This document shows, in pieces, positions 1 through 5,047 of a stretch of DNA of 12,966 nt (the stretch's first letter is position 1; the number at the start of each line of letters is the position of its first letter). The notes beneath the pieces are model-generated. The model was not told where the DNA came from. It searched no databases and was given only the letters and a program-made list of their open reading frames with translations. A program made the position numbers and the translations under genes. The DNA lies in contig JAEDNK010000041.1 in assembly GCA_016302545.1 (NCBI GenBank), positions 1-12,966 on the forward strand, read 5' to 3'. The DNA comes from Bacillota bacterium. GTDB taxonomy: Bacteria; Bacillota; Clostridia; Peptostreptococcales; Anaerovoracaceae.

Positions 1-1144
1 TTTTTTCCTTTTCATTTCCTGCAGGTTTAAACATGAATTCGTGAAAATACAGTTCATATCCGCGGGCCTTGAGCATCTGAGCAACCACATTCTCAAGAAT
101 CATCCCCTGATTAATGCTCAGCTTATCGAAAATAAGTGATTTGTAAATGTTTTCTTCGGTTTCATAGGAATTTTTCATAATCTGTGAAACCAGAAGGCCC
201 GTATCACCCATATAAAGCTTAAAATTGCTCCTGTCTGCAAAGGCCTCCGGTGAGATTTCAGGGGCAGTTACATTAATGCATTCGTTGCCTATCATAGATT
301 CTGCCACAAAATTTACCGCTTCCATGTAGCTTTTATATCTTGCATTTTTCTCTATCAAAGAAAATTTAAAGTGAGAGTTGTGATTTCCAAGCTGTTGGGG
401 GATAGTCTTATAAATAACGGAAGCTTTCTCCCGATTTTCATCATCATATTTTTTTAAATCGTCCTCGTAAAGTGAAAGAATGTTCCGTTTGATAAAATCT
501 ATCTGTTCATAAGTTTCCCCATCAATGAATGCTGCCACGGCCTGAGGCATTCCCCCTACGGCCATATAAGTACGAAAGGTCTGCATGATTTTACGATGTA
601 TAGGCTCTCCCAGAGGTTTTTTTGCCTTAAAAGCTTCTCTTATTGCCGGTGCCGTTACATTGTCGCCTTTAGCCCAAAGGAATTCTTCAAAATCCATGGG
701 GTACATTTTAAGCTTATATTCTTCCGATGGAATAAGAATATCTTTTACATTTCTTTTTATAGAAATAAGAGAACCGGTTTCAATATAGTCATAGCGTCCG
801 TCAGCTACAAGGTATTTAATGGCCTGCCTCGCTTTTGGGAAGAGCTGAACCTTGTCAAAAATTATGACGGAGTTTCTTTCCGGAAGGATTTTGCCCTTCA
901 GTAGAAAAAGGTTCCGGAAAAAGTTGTTTAAGTCGCCCATGTTGTCTTCAAAGTTCATTCTTATTTCCTTGCCTTCTTTGGCAAAGTCCAAAATAATGTA
1001 ATCCTTGTATTCATTTTGGGCAAATTCCTCCGCAATGGTACTCTTGCCTATTCGTCTGGCACCTTCAAGCAGAAGCGCGGATTTACCGTTGGAAAGAGTC
1101 TTCCACTCTTTCATTTTATCATAGATCTTTCGCTTAAATATCAT
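1..1144 (-). CDS. AAA+ ATPase with DUF4143-type C-terminal region, partial (C-terminus off left edge)
   Basis: I translated this frame by hand from the ATG at 1144: 381 open codons, running off the left edge, so the C-terminus is missing. The N-terminal P-loop is clear (GARRIGKST, residues 28-36). The Walker B strand is SVIIFDKVQ (residues 92-100), followed by the family's typical region around residues 101-130 with an ETGS motif (sensor-like). The rest resembles the DUF4143 part of the AAA_14/DUF4143 family, whose members are widespread, often multicopy, and of poorly known function. Oddity: this family normally has Asp-Glu in Walker B; here residue 98 is Lys (codon 851-853), which may impair ATP hydrolysis. 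An AGGAG Shine-Dalgarno about 11 bases upstream supports the start. The gene lies 58 bases after the MATE gene on the same strand with no clear terminator between, so read-through is possible. Family assignment is firm; cellular role is unknown. Confidence 0.85.
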   Translation of the reverse strand, partial: MIFKRKIYDKMKEWKTLSNGKSALLLEGARRIGKSTIAEEFAQNEYKDYIILDFAKEGKEIRMNFEDNMGDLNNFFRNLFLLKGKILPERNSVIIFDKVQLFPKARQAIKYLVADGRYDYIETGSLISIKRNVKDILIPSEEYKLKMYPMDFEEFLWAKGDNVTAPAIREAFKAKKPLGEPIHRKIMQTFRTYMAVGGMPQAVAAFIDGETYEQIDFIKRNILSLYEDDLKKYDDENREKASVIYKTIPQQLGNHNSHFKFSLIEKNARYKSYMEAVNFVAESMIGNECINVTAPEISPEAFADRSNFKLYMGDTGLLVSQIMKNSYETEENIYKSLIFDKLSINQGMILENVVAQMLKARGYELYFHEFMFKPAGNEKEK

Positions 1145-1202
1145 AATATATGGCTCCTTTTCAAGCTTAGCTTATCATATTTATACGAAATTTTCAATTG
1201 TT

Positions 1203-2600
1203 TTATACACGTTCTTCCCGAATTTTCAAAAAGTTATTTGATGTTTTTTCACGAATTTTCAAAAACTTAATATATCCGTACTTCTTTCCCAACACGAAAA
1301 TCAGTGAGCCCGCTAGCAGCGCAGCGAAAACTTCAGCCACAGGAACTGCCAGCCACACGCCATCGATACCCCAAAGCACAGGGAACAGAATAAGAGCACC
1401 GCAGCGGAGCAGAAGTGTTCTCACAAGAGAAATCAGCGCAGAAATCAGGCCGTTGTTTAAAGCGGTAAACAGTGATGAACCGAAAACGCTGATGCCGCCC
1501 AGCAGATAGCTGAAGGAGAATATTTTGAGCCCGTGGAGAGCAAGCTCCTGCAGCACCTCATCACTTCCTGCAAAGGCCTGTATTATATGCCCGGATAAAA
1601 TCTGTGCGGAAGCAAACATTGCCGCCGACGAAATCAGAATAAAACCGAAACTTATTTTAAACAGAGCAGAAAGCCTCTTTTTCTTTCCTGCACCGTAGTA
1701 GTAACTGAACAGCGGCGCCGCACCTGAGGAGAACCCAAGGAACACGCTGATAAACAATGATTCCACATAGAGCACCGCACTGATTGCAGCCACACCCTTT
1801 TCTCCTGCCAGATGCATCATCTGCAGATTAAAAAGCATAGTGGTAACAGCAGTTGCAAGGTTTGTGACCATTTCTGATGAACCGTTTGCCATGGCAAAGC
1901 CAAGAGTGCGAAGATTTAGCGCAGGCTTTTCAAAGTGGAGTGTCTGGGATTTGCGTGCAAACATAAAAAGCGGAGGAATTCCTGCCACCATCATACTGAT
2001 TACCGATGCCAGAGCAGCCCCTTCTATACCCATGCCAAGACCGGGGATAAACACCAGGTCAAGTCCGATGTGAACGAAACCAGCCGCAATGGTGAGGCCC
2101 ATTCCCACGCCCGGCTTTTCCGCAGTCACCAGGAAATTCTGGAACAGTATCTGAAGGGAGAAAAACACGGAGCCTGCTATAATTACGGTCCCGTAGGCCA
2201 CGCAGTAAGGCATCAGCTCAGCGTCGGCACCCAGCATAGCGTAGAGCTTCGTGTCGAAGCAGAGCATTATTACGGAAAGGAGAGCGGTCACTCCAACCGC
2301 AGTCAGCACCACCAGGGAAAGGAAGCGGTTGGCTTCACGCTGCTTTCCCTCGCCCATCTTCTTGGCTATAATGGCGTTGCTTCCTGTGGCAAACATAAGG
2401 TTTACCGCCATCATAACAGTAATCAGCGGATAAACGATATTGTTTGCAGACAGAGCCTTGCTGCCGATAAAGTTTGAGAGAAATATTCCATCGATAATTC
2501 CGTACATGGACGCAAAGACCATCATTATAACCGTCGGAAAGGTAAAACGCAAAACACTCATGAGCCGCGGAGTCTGTTGATAAATGGATAAAGTTTTCAT
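1203..2600 (-). CDS. MATE-family multidrug/cation efflux transporter
   Basis: A 465-residue integral membrane protein with about 12 hydrophobic segments in two similar halves, the usual size for the MATE family (NorM/MepA/DinF-like). Early motifs such as the MYGIIDGIFLSNFIG stretch near residues 32-46 and ATGSNAIIAKKMGEG near 71-85 are typical. Family members export cationic drugs or metabolites using Na+ or H+ gradients; the substrate here cannot be read from sequence. The start at 2600 has a strong AAGGGGG Shine-Dalgarno 8 bases upstream. It is transcribed divergently from a MerR regulator, and its promoter (2646-2676) has the long 19-bp spacer and internal dyad typical of MerR activation, so induction by a transported compound is likely. 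The C-terminal tail carries an 11-residue tandem repeat (FLKIRE twice) encoded by a 33-bp duplication, probably cytoplasmic and dispensable (inference). Confidence 0.93.
   Translation of the reverse strand: MKTLSIYQQTPRLMSVLRFTFPTVIMMVFASMYGIIDGIFLSNFIGSKALSANNIVYPLITVMMAVNLMFATGSNAIIAKKMGEGKQREANRFLSLVVLTAVGVTALLSVIMLCFDTKLYAMLGADAELMPYCVAYGTVIIAGSVFFSLQILFQNFLVTAEKPGVGMGLTIAAGFVHIGLDLVFIPGLGMGIEGAALASVISMMVAGIPPLFMFARKSQTLHFEKPALNLRTLGFAMANGSSEMVTNLATAVTTMLFNLQMMHLAGEKGVAAISAVLYVESLFISVFLGFSSGAAPLFSYYYGAGKKKRLSALFKISFGFILISSAAMFASAQILSGHIIQAFAGSDEVLQELALHGLKIFSFSYLLGGISVFGSSLFTALNNGLISALISLVRTLLLRCGALILFPVLWGIDGVWLAVPVAEVFAALLAGSLIFVLGKKYGYIKFLKIREKTSNNFLKIREERV
1212..1269 (-). repeat. 33-bp-period tandem duplication at the 3' end of the MATE gene
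   Basis: Two copies of the 14-mer CGAATTTTCAAAAA (plus strand 1219-1232 and 1252-1265) lie exactly 33 bases apart, with further similarity on both sides. In the MATE reading frame the period is 11 codons and gives FLKIRE twice in the last 20 residues. The spacing keeps the frame, so this looks like a local in-frame duplication in the tail. A looser copy (ACGAAATTTTCAA) lies just beyond the stop codon, near 1186-1198. Confidence 0.7.
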
Positions 2601-2613
2601 ATATAAAACCCCC

Positions 2614-2642
2614 TTGATTTAATTTTAAATTTCCTGTATGAT
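2614..2642 (+). promoter_or_regulatory. Sigma-A promoter of the merR-like gene
   Basis: A -35 box TTGATT (2614-2619), a 17-base spacer and a -10 box TATGAT (2637-2642) give a good vegetative promoter pointing at the MerR-type gene. The expected start point is near 2649, inside the -10 box of the opposing MATE promoter, so the two promoters probably compete and both are influenced by the operator at 2654-2672. Confidence 0.65.
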
Positions 2643-2645
2643 AAC

Positions 2646-2676
2646 AGCATAAACTATGTTGTTACAACACAGTCAA
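2646..2676 (-). promoter_or_regulatory. MerR-type promoter of the MATE gene (19-bp spacer)
   Basis: On the minus strand a -35 box TTGACT (2671-2676) and a -10 box TATGCT (2646-2651) are separated by exactly 19 bases (2652-2670). Ordinary sigma-A promoters have 17. An over-long spacer of 19-20 bp with a dyad inside it is the hallmark of promoters activated by MerR-family DNA distortion. A divergently encoded MerR regulator starts at 2688. Function is inferred, but the geometry is read directly. Confidence 0.75.
2654..2672. promoter_or_regulatory. MerR operator dyad in the divergent region
   Basis: A perfect 13-base odd-centred palindrome TGTTGT-T-ACAACA (2657-2669, centre 2663) is extended, after one mismatched pair, by CT/AG to a 19-base dyad (2654-2672). 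It fills the spacer of the MATE promoter. It also begins a few bases downstream of the likely start point of the regulator gene, so the same site could activate the exporter and repress the regulator. The obvious ligand is the MerR protein encoded at 2688. Confidence 0.75.
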
Positions 2677-2687
2677 GAGGGAAATTT

Positions 2688-3509
2688 ATGAAACAGACAT
2701 ATTTTACATCGGGAGAATTTGCGCGCCTTTGCGGGACCACCAAGGAAACGCTGAGACATTACAACAATGTAGGCATCCTTAAACCGGCCAAAACAACGGA
2801 GAACGGCTATCAGTATTATTCGGCCTTTCAATTCTATGACTTCTATTTCATTTCTGCCTTTAAAGGAACGGGAATGCATCTGAAGGAGCTTGAGGAAAAG
2901 CTGGCGGAGACCGACGAAAAGGCTTTCTGCGAAACCCTGAGGCAGCAGCTTAAGATAATTCAGGCGGAAAAGCGCGACCTTATAAAAAAGGAAAAACTCC
3001 TTAAACGAACCATAGACAAGTTTGACTACCTTTATGAGGGCGATCGTGTCGGGAGTCTTGAGCTGTACGAAATGGAAGAGGAGTATTATATCGCTACACC
3101 TGTAAAGGGAAATGCAGACGATGACAGGGTATGGATGGAAACATTGAAAAATCACCTGGATTACTGCCGAAGGGACAATCTAAACGAGGAGTACCAGCTG
3201 ACCTACTGCTGGAACATAGAGAATATGCTCCACCGGAACACAGGCAAAGGGTGGTCCATAATGAGCCAGCTTGCCGAGCCGGCAGAGGATGAAAGGCTTT
3301 ATGTGAAGCCTGTGGGTACCTATGCCTGTGCTCTGTTCAGGGGATATGACTTTTCCACGGAACAGCTGGAAAAGGTAAAAACCCAGATTGAGGAACGGGG
3401 GCTTAAAATATGCGGCAATGCATATGAAGCTGATGTGTCTTTGTTCTCTCCGGGGATGAAGGCGGGATATGTGACAGAGATTTCTATAATGGTGGAAAAA
3501 AATGATTGA
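2688..3509 (+). CDS. MerR-family transcriptional regulator with GyrI-like effector-binding domain
   Basis: A 273-residue protein of BmrR/TipA-like layout. The N-terminal winged-helix MerR domain spans about residues 4-72 (FTSGEFARLCGTTKETLRHY, then the wing GYQYYSAFQFYDF). A Lys/Glu-rich coiled coil follows (about 75-112), the usual dimerisation helix. From about residue 124 a GyrI-like/AraC-E-bind domain begins (EEEYYIATPVKG), the kind that binds bulky lipophilic or cationic compounds. No Cys pattern of the metal-sensing MerR proteins is seen in the dimer helix, so a drug or metabolite sensor is more likely than a metal sensor. Shine-Dalgarno AAGAGGG lies 7 bases before the start. It is divergent from the MATE exporter, which it probably activates, and its stop overlaps the next gene by 8 bases. 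The ligand is unknown. Confidence 0.92.
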   Translation: MKQTYFTSGEFARLCGTTKETLRHYNNVGILKPAKTTENGYQYYSAFQFYDFYFISAFKGTGMHLKELEEKLAETDEKAFCETLRQQLKIIQAEKRDLIKKEKLLKRTIDKFDYLYEGDRVGSLELYEMEEEYYIATPVKGNADDDRVWMETLKNHLDYCRRDNLNEEYQLTYCWNIENMLHRNTGKGWSIMSQLAEPAEDERLYVKPVGTYACALFRGYDFSTEQLEKVKTQIEERGLKICGNAYEADVSLFSPGMKAGYVTEISIMVEKND

Positions 3510-4626
3510 GAAAGTAAAAGAACTTATTAAATCAGAGCCGGTTCTTGCCGCAGCATGGCTGCTGGCGATAATTTCAGCCTTTTGGGTAAGGCCGGACCTG
3601 GAGTACATTGAGTATATAGATATGGACACGTTGTTTTTGCTTTTCGGGCTTATGGCAGCGATGGCGGGGTTTAAGTCTCTGGGACTTTTTAAGATTCTGG
3701 GCGGAGCACTGCTTTCAAAGGTAAGAACAAGCCGCGGAGTCAAGCTTTCACTGGTTTTGCTATGTTTCTTTTCTTCGATGTTCATAACAAACGATGTGGC
3801 CCTCATAACCTTCGTGCCCATTGGAATAGTAACGCTTAAGATGGCCGGGCTGGATGAAATGATAGTAACGGTGGCCGCACTGCAGACAGTCGCTGCAAAT
3901 TTAGGCAGCATGGTTACTCCCATGGGAAATCCCCAGAACATATATCTTTACCTGAAGTCAGGAATGACCGCAGCAGAATTTATTAAACTGACATGCCCCT
4001 ATGCACTTCTTGCTTTGGTAATGTTATGGGCTTGCTGCATGATAGGTAAAAAACATACAATTCAGTTCGGACAAGGAGATGACAGCAGCGGAAAATTGAA
4101 TTTGAATCTTGGCTTTTGGGTTTATTCAGCTATTTTTGCCCTTTGCCTTTGCGCCTTGGGAAAGCTCATTCCCTCATACATCGCCGCCGCAGCGGCAGTG
4201 ATTGCAGTGCTCGCAGTGGACAAGAATGTTTTAAGAAAAGTTGATTACGGGCTGCTGCTCACCTTTATAGGCTTTTTTATCTTTGTAGGGAATATGGGAA
4301 GACTACCTGTATTCAGTCAAGTCCTGGTCAGCGTGATTGAAGGACATGAGACGGCCGTTGCTGCAGGGGCGAGCCAGGTTATAAGCAATGTGCCGGCGGT
4401 GCTTCTGCTCACGGGATTCACCAATAATTGGGAATCACTAATAATAGGCAGTAACCTTGGCGGACTGGGAACACTTATCGCATCCATGGCAAACCTCATT
4501 TCCTACAAATGGGTGTGCAAAGAAGCAGCACACTTTCGCCATGCCTATGTGAGATTGTTCACTGTGCAGAGCCTCATATTTTTGGCTTTAGAGTGCATGT
4601 TATACTTTTGTATAAACATTGTATAA
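3502..4626 (+). CDS. ArsB/SLC13 (CitMHS-like) ion transporter superfamily permease
   Basis: A 374-residue membrane protein with about 10 hydrophobic segments. The paired re-entrant-loop motifs of the ion transporter superfamily are visible: FITNDVALITF (residues 94-104) followed by TPMGNPQN (139-146) in the first half, and SQVISNVPAV (291-300) followed by GSNLGGLGT (316-324) in the second. Relatives move arsenite, dicarboxylates, citrate or Na+/H+; the substrate cannot be decided here. No arsR, arsC or arsA lies nearby, so arsenite export is not supported by context. The ATG at 3502 lies before the regulator's stop codon (3507-3509), with a GGTGG Shine-Dalgarno inside the regulator gene, so translation is probably coupled and the two form one operon. 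At 374 residues it is a little shorter than typical ArsB (about 430), but both repeats look complete. Confidence 0.87.
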   Translation: MIEKVKELIKSEPVLAAAWLLAIISAFWVRPDLEYIEYIDMDTLFLLFGLMAAMAGFKSLGLFKILGGALLSKVRTSRGVKLSLVLLCFFSSMFITNDVALITFVPIGIVTLKMAGLDEMIVTVAALQTVAANLGSMVTPMGNPQNIYLYLKSGMTAAEFIKLTCPYALLALVMLWACCMIGKKHTIQFGQGDDSSGKLNLNLGFWVYSAIFALCLCALGKLIPSYIAAAAAVIAVLAVDKNVLRKVDYGLLLTFIGFFIFVGNMGRLPVFSQVLVSVIEGHETAVAAGASQVISNVPAVLLLTGFTNNWESLIIGSNLGGLGTLIASMANLISYKWVCKEAAHFRHAYVRLFTVQSLIFLALECMLYFCINIV

Positions 4627-4644
4627 AAATAAAAACAAGATGCG

Positions 4645-4680
4645 AAATTGCTTTTTTTCGAAGAAAAAAATGCTGAATTT
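4645..4680. other. Long A/T-rich imperfect hairpin downstream of the permease
   Basis: A perfect 8-bp stem of seven T plus C (4652-4659) with its complement (4663-4670) surrounds a GAA loop. Outer pairs GC/GC and AAATT/AATTT continue the stem to 4645 and 4680, with small bulges. It begins 18 bases after the permease stop. It lacks a GC-rich stem and a following T-run, so it is not a classical intrinsic terminator; it could be a weak transcription end or an intrinsically bent DNA segment. Confidence 0.4.
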
Positions 4681-4694
4681 TGTATACAAAATTC
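4675..4694. promoter_or_regulatory. Perfect 20-bp palindrome, candidate GntR/FCD operator
   Basis: GAATTTTGTATACAAAATTC is a perfect inverted repeat of 20 bases with no spacer. Its centre TTGTATACAA fits the general T-N-G-T...A-C-N-A shape bound by FadR/FCD-subfamily GntR proteins; from memory, the malonate regulator MatR uses a similar TTGTA/TAC site. A regulator of that subfamily is encoded at 11556-12224. Against this, the site lies about 110 bases upstream of the nearest candidate -35 box, which would suit an activator better than a repressor. It might also be part of a dispersed repeat. Confidence 0.4.
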
Positions 4695-4748
4695 GAGGGA
4701 GGACAACCGGTCATGCCCTTGGATTTTTTATTGGCGAAAAAGCCCCTG

Positions 4749-4781
4749 TTTGCAACGGATAAGCCCTTATATGGCTGCAAA
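4749..4781 (+). other. Bulged hairpin in the GC-richer part of the hutH leader
   Basis: An inner stem AGCC/GGCT (4762-4765 with 4773-4776, loop of 7) is stacked on an outer stem TTTGC/GCAAA (4749-4753 with 4777-4781), with an 8-base bulge on the 5' side. It stands just before the TTGACA hexamer. The 3' flank on the plus strand is A-rich rather than T-rich, so it is not a plus-strand terminator. It may be part of a small structured RNA or a dispersed non-coding element; no function is assigned. Confidence 0.3.
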
Positions 4782-4785
4782 AAAT

Positions 4786-4815
4786 TTGACAGAATAAACA
4801 CAATTTAATAATTAT
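4786..4815 (+). promoter_or_regulatory. Candidate distal promoter of the hut operon
   Basis: A consensus -35 hexamer TTGACA (4786-4791) is followed by AT-rich sequence with several possible -10 boxes, the best being AATAAT with a short 15-base spacer (4807-4812) or AATTAT with 18 (4810-4815). Spacing is imperfect and the 5' untranslated leader would be over 200 bases, so this is only a candidate. Confidence 0.3.
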
Positions 4816-4934
4816 TCACAATAAAGCGATAAAACTTTAATATATTAAACTGAAAAATCAATCGCCGCCGCCTCTGAAAAATTATAATGAAAAACCCTCA
4901 AAAACTGCTGAAATTAGCAAATTATAAACAAAAA

Positions 4935-4967
4935 ATGCTAGCATATCAAGCAAAAAAAGTTTATAAT
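4935..4967 (+). promoter_or_regulatory. Candidate proximal hutH promoter: TATAAT with palindrome at the -35 position
   Basis: A perfect -10 box TATAAT (4962-4967) has no recognisable -35 hexamer 16-18 bases upstream. At that position lies instead a perfect 10-bp palindrome ATGCTAGCAT (4935-4944). A good -10 with a missing -35 replaced by a dyad is what an activator-dependent promoter looks like. The start point would be near 4974, giving a leader of about 74 bases that contains an inverted repeat at 4996-5016. Confidence 0.45.
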
Positions 4968-4995
4968 ATAAAGCAAAGAAAAACGGTATGCAAAG

Positions 4996-5016
4996 CTGTA
5001 TAATTATGCAATACAG
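4996..5016. promoter_or_regulatory. Inverted repeat in the hutH 5' leader
   Basis: CTGTAT (4996-5001) and ATACAG (5011-5016) form a 6-bp inverted repeat with 9 bases between the arms. It lies just downstream of the predicted start point near 4974 and 20 bases ahead of the hutH Shine-Dalgarno. It could be an operator or an RNA hairpin near the ribosome site; which one cannot be decided here. Confidence 0.35.
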
Positions 5017-5047
5017 TGAATATTAATAATGAAATGGAGAGAAGAAA

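Larger units (their letters stand above)
4627..5047. other. Gene-free leader region upstream of hutH
   Basis: These 421 bases hold no supportable gene. From left to right they contain an A/T hairpin, a 20-bp palindrome, a more GC-rich foldable block of about 90 bases (4695-4785), a consensus -35 hexamer TTGACA (4786-4791), and then about 250 very AT-rich bases. The AT-rich part contains TATAAT at 4883-4888 and 4962-4967, a 10-bp palindrome ATGCTAGCAT (4935-4944) and an inverted repeat at 4996-5016. Almost all control of the histidine operon is probably located here. I could not match the block to a riboswitch class I know. Confidence 0.7.

Noticed and set aside
585..904. Two overlapping plus-strand open frames in the left region
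   Set aside because: They are antisense to the ATPase, which has a clear P-loop and continuous frame.
1935..2477. Plus-strand 180-codon open frame antisense to the MATE gene
   Set aside because: Low-complexity, His/Ser-rich translation typical of antisense to a membrane protein.
3180..3941. Minus-strand 253-codon open frame antisense to the regulator and permease
   Set aside because: Both genes beneath it are clear family members; the antisense product has no recognisable domain and is a shadow.
3502..4626. Arsenite resistance (arsB) call for the permease
   Set aside because: Shares the superfamily motifs but no arsR, arsC or arsA is present, and the linked regulator is a MerR/GyrI type, so the substrate is left open.
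4751..4764. CcpA cre site TGCAACGGATAAGC
   Set aside because: Spacing around the CG does not fit the cre consensus; carbon catabolite control is plausible but unsupported here.
4695..4790. Riboswitch (THF, glycine or similar) in the hutH leader
   Set aside because: I could not match the conserved core of any riboswitch class I know, and the folate-related products do not show the THF-riboswitch pattern.
4574..4801. Minus-strand 75-codon open frame in the hutH leader
   Set aside because: It would need a GTG start with no Shine-Dalgarno before it, overlaps the permease end, and is formed by an A/T hairpin and palindrome. More likely non-coding.
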